Shown: piece after piece, positions 1 through 6,926 of the stretch | How positions within the stretch are numbered: position 1 is the stretch's first letter | Layout: each line of letters begins with the position of its first letter | Assembly (NCBI GenBank): GCA_025363505.1 | Contig: JANYDV010000225.1 | Span: 1 to 11,626, forward strand | DNA from: Bacteroidota bacterium | GTDB lineage: Bacteria > Bacteroidota > Ignavibacteria > Palsa-1295 | Length of the DNA: 11,626 nucleotides | Direction: 5' to 3' | Position numbers and translations under genes: made by a program | The notes under the pieces: generated by a model | Told to the model about the DNA's origin: nothing | The model's database searches: none | The model's input: only the letters and a program-made list of their open reading frames with translations

Positions 1-698
1 TACTCTATGGCATCAATATTACACCAACCTTTACCAATGGTGCTTTTACCGGATTGACAAATTATTCACTCCGATCACTGTATGCCGGCACGCTGCAAAG
101 TGCCGCCGCTATTCGAGGCGAGGCAACAGGCAATGGTGGTGCAAATGTCGAAACATATGGTGTGTGGGGGATCGCGACTAACACCACCCAGGCAGCTAAT
201 ACGAATGCAGGAACAGGAATCCGCTCTGAAGGAAATAATACTACCACAGATGCAAGTAGTAACATTGCTTTGCAAATTGTCAATGGTGAGTTTGTCGTTG
301 GCAGACAAGCCGCAAGTGCCGCAAACGTCAATGTAGCAGGCAGTAACTTAGTACCCGCAGCCGAAGATGATAACAATATACTGACTGACCAAGGTCCTTC
401 GGGTGTGATAGATATTACTACGACTGCCCCTGTGCAAGGAAACAGCAATACCACCACCGCAGCACTACAAATATTTAATCGATATACTAAATCGAACAGC
501 ATAGTAATGCTAACCGTGCTGAACGGTGGCACTGCAACGATTGATGCGAATGAAATTGTAAACCCCATTATAACGGCGCGCACTAACGGAAGTTTTACTA
601 TATCACTGCGACGATTATTTCCTGCAGCACCTGCATCTATTTCTTCAACAAACGGTACGATCCGTATTGGCTTCTTGGTCGTTAACTCCGGAAAATAG
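1..698 (+). CDS. Fibre-like beta-rich repetitive protein, C-terminal part (5' end outside window)
   Basis: The frame is open from base 3 to the TAG at 696-698, giving about 231 residues with no start in view. The TTG at base 54 could be mistaken for a start, but the reading frame upstream continues sensible fibre-like sequence (LYGINITPTFTNGAFTG). The visible protein is rich in Thr, Ala, Asn and Gly and almost free of charge and Cys. It holds short glycine-centred motifs (AAIRGEATG, YGVWGIA, GTGIRSEG) followed by ALQIVNGEFVVGR. This pattern recalls triple-stranded beta-helical tail-fibre or surface-fibre proteins. The last 110 or so residues look like a beta-sandwich, with alternating hydrophobic strands (NSIVMLTVLNGG, GSFTISLRRLF, GTIRIGFLVVNSGK). 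There is no T9SS sorting tail and no anchor in the visible part. No phage genes lie downstream, so a cellular surface fibre is as likely as a phage product. Exact function unknown. Confidence 0.75.
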   Translation, partial: LYGINITPTFTNGAFTGLTNYSLRSLYAGTLQSAAAIRGEATGNGGANVETYGVWGIATNTTQAANTNAGTGIRSEGNNTTTDASSNIALQIVNGEFVVGRQAASAANVNVAGSNLVPAAEDDNNILTDQGPSGVIDITTTAPVQGNSNTTTAALQIFNRYTKSNSIVMLTVLNGGTATIDANEIVNPIITARTNGSFTISLRRLFPAAPASISSTNGTIRIGFLVVNSGK

Positions 699-765
699 AA
701 TCTACATTACACTACGCTCAAACTCATCTCCACAAAACAGCCGCGAATACAATCACCGAAAATAG

Positions 766-800
766 TGTTTCTACTCCTCTGAATATCTGAGGTAGAAACA
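766..800. repeat. 9-bp perfect inverted repeat upstream of the E1 gene
   Basis: TGTTTCTAC at 766-774 is exactly complementary to GTAGAAACA at 792-800. CTC at 777-779 can pair with GAG at 789-791 as an inner extension across a two-base bulge. The right arm ends 8 bases before the ATG at 809, and the only purine-rich Shine-Dalgarno-like tract (GAGG, 789-792) lies inside it. No T-run follows, so it does not look like an intrinsic terminator for the upstream fibre gene. It could be a dimeric regulator's operator or an RNA hairpin affecting translation of the E1 gene. The repeat is directly visible; the role is inferred. Confidence 0.5.
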
Positions 801-808
801 ATTGTAGT

Positions 809-3259
809 ATGGCGAAAAAGAATATTGCGGCAAAAACGATTGAGGAAGTAAAAGCGGTTGCATCAACCTCCAATGGTGTAGTATTACCGTATTCCAAAGA
901 AGAAATTATTGCCGATTACCGTATTGCTCATCAATCACGGCTCGCCAGTGTGCTTGGTCGTCGTGAAGTGCTGACGGGCAAAGCAAAATTTGGTATTTTT
1001 GGTGACGGTAAAGAAGTGCCTCAGATTGCAATGGCAAAAGCATTTCGTAACGGCGATTGGCGTTCGGGCTATTATCGCGATCAAACCTTTATGTTCGCCA
1101 CCGGGACGAGCACCCTTCAAGAGTTTTTTGCACAACTCTATGCACATTCTGATGTGATGGCAGAGCCCGCCTCCGCAGGGCGTATGATGAACGGACATTT
1201 TGCCACTCGTTCGCTTCAAAGCGACGGCTCTTGGAGAGATCTTACAAAGATTAAGAATTCATCAGCGGATATTTCGCCAACCGCAGGACAAATGCCACGG
1301 CTTGTTGGGCTTGCGTATGCATCAAAGCTCTTCCGAAATAATAAAGCACTAAATACTTTTTCAAATTTTTCCCATAATGGCGATGAAGTTGCATTCGGTA
1401 CGATCGGCAACGCCAGTACTTCCGAAGGATTGTTTTTTGAAGCAATAAATGCTGCCGGTGTATTAAAAATACCGATGGTTGTTTCGGTGTGGGACGATGC
1501 GTATGGCATATCGGTGCCCGCATTATACCAAACGACAAAACAATCTATTTCAAAAATTCTTGAAGGTTTTCGCGAAGAGCATGGCGAAGGCTATGTGATT
1601 CGTGTTGTCAATGGCTGGAATTATGCTGAACTTTGCAAGGCATACACCGAAGTGGTTGCCGATGTTCGCAAACGCCATATTCCTGCCTTGCTACATATCA
1701 ACGAACTCACTCAGCCGCAAGGACACTCCACATCAGGTTCACACGAGAGATATAAAAGCAAAGAGCGATTGGCATGGGAAGAGCAATTTGATTGCAACAA
1801 AAAAATGCGCGAGTGGATGATTGCATCGAAGGTTGCAACGGAAGCGCAACTTCATGCTATCGAAAAAGAAAATGAAGAGATCGTCAATGAAGCAAAACGC
1901 AGAGCTTGGGAAGCATTCATTACACCAATTAAGAATGAAGTTGTTTCGATCGGTTTATTGCTCGGTGAACTTTCGTCCGAATGTACACTTGGTAATGAAA
2001 TAGCAATCGTCAAGCAAGAACTTGATGCTATCCGCGAGCCGATGCATCGTGATCTCGTTTCTTCGGTTCGTAAGGCGCTGCGACTTGCAAATGTCGAGAA
2101 TGCAACTGCAAAAGAGAAACTTCGTACTTGGTTACAAAGCCGTATCGTAACAGCAAAAGATCAATACAGCTCGGAATTGTATAGTGAGTCGAGCGAATCT
2201 GCATTAAAAGTGCGGGCGATCAAACCAACATATTCTGAAAAATCTGCACAATTGAATGGCAGTGAGATTATGCGTTCTTGTTTCGACGCTGCGTTTGCAC
2301 GTGATCAGCGAGTGTTTGCAATCGGCGAAGATATTGGGAAGATCGGTGACGTCAATAAAGGCTTCGACGGGCTACAGGATAAATTTGGTGAGATACGAAT
2401 AACCGATGCCGGTATTCGTGAAGCAACAATATTAGGACAAGGAATCGGCGCGGCGATGCGTGGATTGCGACCAATTGTTGAGATTCAGTACCTTGATTAT
2501 TTGCTCTATGCTATACAAACCATGAGCGATGATCTTGCGACAGTTCGTTGGCGCACAAAGGGCGGACAAAAAGCACCCGTGATTGTCAGAACGCGAGGAC
2601 ATAGGCTCGAAGGTGTGTGGCATAGCGGTTCGCCAATGGGAATGATCCTTGGGGCACTGCGTGGAATGTATATTCTTACACCTCGCAATATGACCCAAGC
2701 CGCCGGAATGTATAATACGATGCTTCGTTCGGATGATACCGCACTGATCATTGAAGTATTGAATGCTTATCGATTAAAAGAAACTTTGCCTGATAACATT
2801 GGCGAATTCTGTGTGCCACTTGGTGTACCCGAAGTCCTGCGAGAAGGAACAGATATTACGTTAGTTACTTATGGTGCATGTTGTCGTGTAGCAGAAGATG
2901 CTTGTAACGAGCTTTCGCGATTTGGGATTTCGGTCGAGTTGATTGATGTGCAAAGTTTACTTCCGTTTGATGTGAACGGTATCATCGGAAAGTCACTTGC
3001 AAAGACTAATCGAATTGCATTCCTTGACGAGGATGTCCCCGGTGGGGCGACAGCATATATGATGCAATGTGTTCTCGAAGATCAAGGTGGGTATGCAATG
3101 CTTGATTCGGCGCCGCTAACGATTACCGCAAAAAACCATCGCCCAGCTTATGGCTCTGATGGCGATTACTTCAGCAAACCAAGCGCTGATGACATCTTCA
3201 GCGATGTCTATGAATTACTCAGCGAAGCCAATCCTCAGAAATTTCCGATGTTTGGGTAA
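809..3259 (+). CDS. Fused alpha-beta 2-oxoacid dehydrogenase E1 component (thiamine diphosphate dependent)
   Basis: This 816-residue cytoplasmic enzyme joins the E1 alpha and beta halves, normally two subunits, in one chain. E1 decarboxylates a 2-oxoacid (branched-chain 2-oxoacid or pyruvate) and passes the acyl group to the lipoyl arm of E2. The alpha half (about 25-375) contains REVLTGKAKFGIFGDGKE, the cofactor segment GNASTSEG (200-207) to WDDAYG (228-233), and the active-site loop GHSTSGSH (305-312). A helical linker follows (about 376-477). The beta half starts near 478 with GED (506-508), the catalytic-type glutamate E538 in GIREA and H605 in GVWHSG. A transketolase C-terminal-like domain follows (about 673-795). 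An in-frame TGA at 788-790 fixes ATG 809 as the first possible start. No E2 or E3 gene is adjacent, and it meets the next gene tail-to-tail 2 nt away. The family is very secure; substrate is not resolved by sequence alone. Confidence 0.95.
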   Translation: MAKKNIAAKTIEEVKAVASTSNGVVLPYSKEEIIADYRIAHQSRLASVLGRREVLTGKAKFGIFGDGKEVPQIAMAKAFRNGDWRSGYYRDQTFMFATGTSTLQEFFAQLYAHSDVMAEPASAGRMMNGHFATRSLQSDGSWRDLTKIKNSSADISPTAGQMPRLVGLAYASKLFRNNKALNTFSNFSHNGDEVAFGTIGNASTSEGLFFEAINAAGVLKIPMVVSVWDDAYGISVPALYQTTKQSISKILEGFREEHGEGYVIRVVNGWNYAELCKAYTEVVADVRKRHIPALLHINELTQPQGHSTSGSHERYKSKERLAWEEQFDCNKKMREWMIASKVATEAQLHAIEKENEEIVNEAKRRAWEAFITPIKNEVVSIGLLLGELSSECTLGNEIAIVKQELDAIREPMHRDLVSSVRKALRLANVENATAKEKLRTWLQSRIVTAKDQYSSELYSESSESALKVRAIKPTYSEKSAQLNGSEIMRSCFDAAFARDQRVFAIGEDIGKIGDVNKGFDGLQDKFGEIRITDAGIREATILGQGIGAAMRGLRPIVEIQYLDYLLYAIQTMSDDLATVRWRTKGGQKAPVIVRTRGHRLEGVWHSGSPMGMILGALRGMYILTPRNMTQAAGMYNTMLRSDDTALIIEVLNAYRLKETLPDNIGEFCVPLGVPEVLREGTDITLVTYGACCRVAEDACNELSRFGISVELIDVQSLLPFDVNGIIGKSLAKTNRIAFLDEDVPGGATAYMMQCVLEDQGGYAMLDSAPLTITAKNHRPAYGSDGDYFSKPSADDIFSDVYELLSEANPQKFPMFG

Positions 3260-3261
3260 AA

Positions 3262-4791
3262 TTAATGTACGATCATCATTTTCTTTCGTACGACTTTATT
3301 TCCGTTCTTAAAGTGTACACTTACGATGAAGATTCCAGATGGAATACCCATTAACGTTGCAGACACTGCACCTTCACGTAAATATTGAATCTGTGGTTCG
3401 TATCTCCGACCGATTATATCATTGATCGTCACAGAAGAAATTTGATCATTCAAAGGATGTTCGATGATCGCATTACCAGAAGTTGGATCAAATAACACCG
3501 TTACTCCCATTTCTTTGGCAGGTGAGTTTACACTTGCTTGAATAGCTTGATCGGTATCCTTTGCAAAATAAACATATTGAGTAAAAGGACCATTCTCCTC
3601 CCATACGAAGTATCTTGTACCGTTCGGAGCAAATCTGACACTTGGAAATGAGCGAATACCTGATGCCGGTAAATTTACTTCTCCAAAGATAAGGTCTTGT
3701 TTGTGATAAAGATCGTAAGCGATCTTATCGTGATGCATTGATGATACAACAGCATAATATTTCCCATGATTATAGGTTGCGATCACCGGGTAACTATTGA
3801 TCGATGCATCAGCGGTTGCGATTGCTTGATTAAAAGGAGTTGTTGAAGATCCTTTCGGCAAATATGCATAATAGGTGTGATAGAGATTGACAGAGTCGTC
3901 ACGTGCATCACGCCATACGAGGTGTGCGCCTTCGTCTTGATCGAGCGTAATATCAGCGCCGGGAGGGAATTCGAAATTAGTCCAGTCAGCACTCTGAATT
4001 TTGATAGCAGGTTCAAACACTGCCCCGGCATTTGAAGACCGTTCGAGAAAAATATTATGAATGTCTTTATAACTTCCGCGAAATGCTATATAAAGTTTTC
4101 CTTCGGCAGAAGACTCCATCCTGACCGGAGAGCCATCGCAGGTTCCACCACGACTATTTGGCAGGTTATCAATTTTTTTATTGGTAGTCCAGTTGTTTCC
4201 GCCACTACTAGATTGTGAAAGATAGATATGCACATACGCCGCTGTATCACGCTGTGCCTCGCGGAGATCGAGAAACGCGACATAGAGATTGTTGCTCGAA
4301 TCGCAGGCAATCGAAGGATAATCTTGAGTGTAAAGTGCTGAATCATCAGCGTCGCTAATCGAAAATGGGATAGACCAGGTGATACCTTTATCAAATGATC
4401 TTGTGTACCAAATATCTTGTTGCTCATTGACACGGTTGCCCATCCATACAAAATGAATGACACCATTAGTATCAATAACAAATTGCGGCGAGCGGTGTGA
4501 TGTCGAGCTTGCTTGGGCGTTCGAGCAGACAACCAAGGGCTGAGTAAATGTCAGACCATTATCAGTGGAGTAACTAAAATAGATGTGGCCGACGGTAGTG
4601 CTATAGGGAGTAAATATCCAACTGACATATATCGTACCCTTACGATCTATTTGCATCGACGGTGATCTCGCTTCGAGAAAAAGATCGTTTATCCCACTAA
4701 CTAATACGGGCGAGGTGTATTGCTGCGCTTGGCAAATAGGGCTGCCAAAAAGTAACGTTGCAATAAAAAGAAATATAAGGGAGTATTTCAT
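3262..4791 (-). CDS. Secreted Asp-box (BNR/sialidase-like) beta-propeller protein with T9SS sorting domain
   Basis: This 509-residue protein begins with a signal peptide (hydrophobic 4-17, likely cut after A22, before QQ). The body (about 25-420) is a repeated beta-propeller-like fold with Asp-box motifs of the form S-x-D-x-G-x-x-W/F: STDNGLTF (75-82) and SFDKGITW (132-139) are good, while SSSGGNNW (194-201) and SSNAGAVF (252-259) are degenerate. Recurrent strand pairs such as IYVSWIF, IHFVWMG, LYVAFLD, LYIAFRG and AHLVWRD mark the blades. The last 80 residues (about 429-509) resemble a T9SS type A sorting domain, with an altered opening (FDPTSG where PNP is usual) and a basic end, KVVRKKMMIVH. 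Asp boxes occur in sialidases and in many non-enzymatic propellers; no FRIP motif or clear arginine triad is visible, so sialidase activity is not claimed. It is the last gene of the four-gene run. AGGA at 4804-4801 overlaps the preceding gene's stop codon, 9 nt before this ATG, and may serve as its ribosome binding site. Confidence 0.85.
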   Translation of the reverse strand: MKYSLIFLFIATLLFGSPICQAQQYTSPVLVSGINDLFLEARSPSMQIDRKGTIYVSWIFTPYSTTVGHIYFSYSTDNGLTFTQPLVVCSNAQASSTSHRSPQFVIDTNGVIHFVWMGNRVNEQQDIWYTRSFDKGITWSIPFSISDADDSALYTQDYPSIACDSSNNLYVAFLDLREAQRDTAAYVHIYLSQSSSGGNNWTTNKKIDNLPNSRGGTCDGSPVRMESSAEGKLYIAFRGSYKDIHNIFLERSSNAGAVFEPAIKIQSADWTNFEFPPGADITLDQDEGAHLVWRDARDDSVNLYHTYYAYLPKGSSTTPFNQAIATADASINSYPVIATYNHGKYYAVVSSMHHDKIAYDLYHKQDLIFGEVNLPASGIRSFPSVRFAPNGTRYFVWEENGPFTQYVYFAKDTDQAIQASVNSPAKEMGVTVLFDPTSGNAIIEHPLNDQISSVTINDIIGRRYEPQIQYLREGAVSATLMGIPSGIFIVSVHFKNGNKVVRKKMMIVH

Positions 4792-4802
4792 AAACGTAAA
4801 TC

Positions 4803-5729
4803 CTAATATTTACATAACAGTACTTTTGATTGTGTTGGGTCAATGATTACCGCACGGAAATGTTTGAGCAGATCGATGGCGACGGTGCCAGTAACGGTTT
4901 CGGTCAAGTCCTTAAAGATATCCGGCACCTGATCAATAGGTCGGCGAGGCTCGTAAGATGCGACATTGACTCCGCCAAGTTTGAACTCGCTCAGTTGAAT
5001 GCCGGTAAATTTATTTAATTTGCCTTGTAATGAATCCTGAAGGTTTCCGTCATTGATCTGCTTTTTAAGTGCACCACTGAGAGCAGATTGATAGATGACC
5101 GATTGCCTGTCAGCAAGTGAGAAGTGCATCCTGCCGGTTAGTAACGGGGTAGCCACTGGTTCGAGCCACATTGTGGGGAACGGGCAATGACAATACTTCA
5201 GAATTACATCATCAAAGTATGGGACGTGGATCGCTCCGGTCTCAAGGCGTTTATCCATTTTTGGATAGGGGGTTGTCTCATAGAAGGAGACCGAAGTAGT
5301 TGAAAAATCTATGACCGTAATATATTGTCGAAAAAAACCGTACCCAATAACTCCGAAAAAATTTGTGTCAGCTTTTTTAAATGGCGCTTTCGCAAAACTG
5401 GGTGAAAGTTTTAATCTCAATGTACGTTGCGGGCTGACCGGCGAAAAGAATGTCCGTGTACCAAGAATGGTCTCAGCAGAATCAGTAGGGAGAAAACTTC
5501 CATCATTTGAGGCGCGTGGATCAATGAGAAAACTTTTAGTTATCGTATCAATTGTGCCATTGAGAAGTGTATCAATGATCGGAACACTGATCATCATAAA
5601 CCCATTGGCAAAATGCAACGGAAAATTTGCAACCAGTTCTGCCGAAGTCAAGTATCGGCGTTCATTGGTTTGTGCCTCAATAGAAACGACCGAGCAGATC
5701 AGAAATACCAGTATAAGAAGACGCTTCAT
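4803..5729 (-). CDS. Exported two-lobed retropepsin-like protein lacking DTG catalytic motifs
   Basis: This 308-residue protein starts with a signal peptide (hydrophobic 4-17, probably cut after A19). Two halves each resemble one lobe of bacterial retropepsin-like aspartyl proteases. Each lobe should have a F-x-hydrophobic-D-T-G-A-S motif, then a G-hydrophobic-hydrophobic-G-x-D/G-hydrophobic-L/F segment followed by a hydrophobic-D strand. In lobe 1 these read SFLIDPRAS (66-74) and GVIGYGFFRQYITVIDF (126-142). In lobe 2 they read HFSLADRQS (202-210) and GTVAIDLLKHFRAVIID (281-297). The Asp of the first DTG is kept (D70) but TG is replaced by PR; the second motif is ADR, with no Asp at the catalytic position. 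The fold assignment rests on this spacing and is moderately sure. Peptidase activity looks unlikely. It lies 3 nt after the lipoprotein gene and 11 nt before the Asp-box gene, so co-transcription is likely. No membrane anchor or T9SS tail is seen, suggesting a periplasmic location. Confidence 0.75.
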   Translation of the reverse strand: MKRLLILVFLICSVVSIEAQTNERRYLTSAELVANFPLHFANGFMMISVPIIDTLLNGTIDTITKSFLIDPRASNDGSFLPTDSAETILGTRTFFSPVSPQRTLRLKLSPSFAKAPFKKADTNFFGVIGYGFFRQYITVIDFSTTSVSFYETTPYPKMDKRLETGAIHVPYFDDVILKYCHCPFPTMWLEPVATPLLTGRMHFSLADRQSVIYQSALSGALKKQINDGNLQDSLQGKLNKFTGIQLSEFKLGGVNVASYEPRRPIDQVPDIFKDLTETVTGTVAIDLLKHFRAVIIDPTQSKVLLCKY

Positions 5730-5732
5730 AGT

Positions 5733-6209
5733 TTAATTAGCTTCGATGAGGAACAACCGTGAATTAATGTAATTTCGTGCATTCACATTTGGTGAAACAC
5801 GTAAAGTAATAAAATAAAGTCCTTCACGCAAATGTTCGCCGGCAGAATTTATCGGCTCCCAAGAGCCGGGATAACTCCCTGCGGGCAGACTCTTGTCTTC
5901 GAATACTACAACAGAGTCGCCGAGGGGATTTTGAATGATTACTTTGACGTCACCACTATCGCGTAGAGTAAAAAAAATATTAACGACCGAGTCGCCTGCC
6001 ACACGGTTATAGGGATTTGGAAATAATGGCGCAAGTGAATCAGGATAGCTCGACCCACTCTGAACACGGAAATGGGCTTTAATGCTTTTGACTTCGACTT
6101 TCGCAGAATTATTTGAGGCAATAAACTCCGAACTCCCTTGGCACGAGATCATCGTGACTGTGCAAAGTATCAGCAACAAATAATGAGAAGCTTTGTAATT
6201 CAACATCAT
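5733..6209 (-). CDS. Lipoprotein with FlgD/T9SS-tail-like Ig domain
   Basis: This 158-residue protein has a type II signal peptide: a hydrophobic stretch LLLILCTVTMISC with the probable lipidated cysteine at C23 (preceding residues M-I-S fit a loose lipobox). After a short polar linker, residues about 58-158 form one domain. It opens with LAPLFPNPYNRVAGDSV, continues through FFTLRDSGDVKVIIQNPLG and SYPGSWEPINSAGEHL, and ends with LREGLYFITLRV and RLFLIEAN. This order (PNP opening, then strands, W-x-x-x-N-S-A-G and G-hydrophobic-Y) is typical of FlgD-type Ig domains and overlaps with T9SS type A tails. Because a lipid anchor is present, the domain may be structural and not a sorting signal. 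Two adjacent ATG codons (6209 and 6206) are possible starts. The first lies one base after the stop of the barrel gene (TAA-A-ATG), strongly suggesting translational coupling. Function unknown; probably outer-membrane or periplasm facing. Confidence 0.8.
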   Translation of the reverse strand: MMLNYKASHYLLLILCTVTMISCQGSSEFIASNNSAKVEVKSIKAHFRVQSGSSYPDSLAPLFPNPYNRVAGDSVVNIFFTLRDSGDVKVIIQNPLGDSVVVFEDKSLPAGSYPGSWEPINSAGEHLREGLYFITLRVSPNVNARNYINSRLFLIEAN

Positions 6210-6210
6210 T

Positions 6211-6888
6211 TTAATAGAGAGCTATTTTATATCCTAACCCAACCGATACACCCCCTGCATTTCCCAAACCGCCTGTTCGTACAGGATCAAGAAAATATAA
6301 ACCTATCCGTAACCCGGCGAACATTGCTGAGACCGATGAAATCGGATATTCAATTCCCAGACCGAGAGCGATGCCGATATTAAAATACTCTTTCGAAACA
6401 GTTCGAGATTCAGTCGAATTACCATCGTTAGTCTCGTCAAGTATGCCACTGACTGTGCTTCGGGCTAAGAGTAAGCCCGCACTGCCAAATAATCGAAAAT
6501 CGTGTGAGCGTTCTTTTTCAAGATAGACTCGAACTCCAGGGTCAATCTCTAGTGAGGTAATAGTGAAATTTGAAATAAAGAGAGCACTTCTGCGTCGGTA
6601 TCTTACACCGATTGCGGAGGCTAGTGTTTGATTAATCGGAAAATCGACGGCTAATGCGAGTTCGATCGGCAGACCGATCAATTTAGATTCATAATTGATT
6701 CTGTAGCTTTGGTTAAAAGGAATGAAACCGTCTGCTTCAACGATGATATGAAATTGTGCGAGTGGTTGTGTTTCAGTCGGCTGAGCCTTGACTTTGTGAT
6801 TGCTCGCCAGAGAAAGAAATGCCAATAATAGCAAAACGGCGGAAGGCTGCTTGCTAAAAAATAGGGACATTCTTTTCGTATATTTCAC
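6211..6888 (-). CDS. Small outer-membrane beta-barrel protein
   Basis: The 225-residue reading begins at a GTG (6888-6886). An in-frame ATG at 6870-6868 (MSLFFSKQ) would give 219 residues and keeps the signal peptide, so the start is ambiguous. A signal peptide follows (hydrophobic VLLLLAFLSLA, likely cut after A35 in VKA|QP). The mature part has alternating amphipathic strands: AQFHIIVEADGFIPF, LPIELALAVDF, SAIGVRYRRRS, VRVYLEKE, FRLFGSAGLLLARS, FNIGIALGLGIEY, AMFAGLRIGLYFL and VSVGLGYKIALY. The chain ends in an aromatic residue, as barrel proteins handled by the BAM complex usually do. About eight strands fit a small porin-like or OmpX/PorT-like barrel; the specific family was not recognised. 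It is the first gene of the four-gene run and is read divergently from the barrel-hydrolase-like pair, with 38 bp between starts (56 bp if ATG 6870 is used). Confidence 0.8.
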   Translation of the reverse strand: MKYTKRMSLFFSKQPSAVLLLLAFLSLASNHKVKAQPTETQPLAQFHIIVEADGFIPFNQSYRINYESKLIGLPIELALAVDFPINQTLASAIGVRYRRRSALFISNFTITSLEIDPGVRVYLEKERSHDFRLFGSAGLLLARSTVSGILDETNDGNSTESRTVSKEYFNIGIALGLGIEYPISSVSAMFAGLRIGLYFLDPVRTGGLGNAGGVSVGLGYKIALY

Positions 6889-6926
6889 TGTTGCTTAACT
6901 GTTATCTCTTTCACTTGTAACGCACT
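6889..6926. promoter_or_regulatory. Compact divergent intergenic region
   Basis: Only 38 bp separate the GTG start of the leftward run from the ATG of the rightward pair, so any promoters must overlap each other or extend into the coding ends. It holds a short symmetric element, TAACTGTTA (6896-6904), but no convincing Bacteroidota -33/-7 motif (TTTG, TAnnTTTG) on either strand. No ribosome binding site precedes ATG 6927. That promoters lie here is inferred from the divergent layout; the boxes themselves are not resolved. Confidence 0.35.

Noticed and set aside
62..583. 173-codon open frame on the minus strand opposite the fibre gene
   Set aside because: It is antisense to a well-supported frame. 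Its hydrophobic, Val/Ala/Ser-rich translation is what the complement of a Thr/Ala/Asn-rich gene gives, and it has no recognisable domain.
3267..3291. GTACGA/TCGTAC inverted repeat near the convergent gene ends, considered as a terminator
   Set aside because: It has only 6-bp arms around a 13-base loop, lies inside the last codons of the Asp-box gene, and is followed by only a weak T-rich stretch on the minus strand.
4086..4532. 148-codon open frame on the minus strand in another frame of the Asp-box gene
   Set aside because: It lies fully inside a gene with signal peptide, Asp boxes and a sorting tail; the alternative translation is basic and low in motif content.
3262..4791. Calling the Asp-box protein a true sialidase
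   Set aside because: Asp boxes alone are structural; no FRIP motif, catalytic Tyr/Glu pair or arginine triad could be identified with confidence.
5311..5736. 141-codon open frame on the plus strand opposite the retropepsin-like gene
   Set aside because: It is antisense to a gene placed tightly in an operon and has no signal peptide, domain or start context of its own.
6891..6920. TTGCTT and TTGTAA spaced 18 bases apart as a sigma-70-like promoter for the first barrel gene
   Set aside because: The -10 match is poor and would place transcription start at the ATG itself; many short A/T-rich matches occur by chance.
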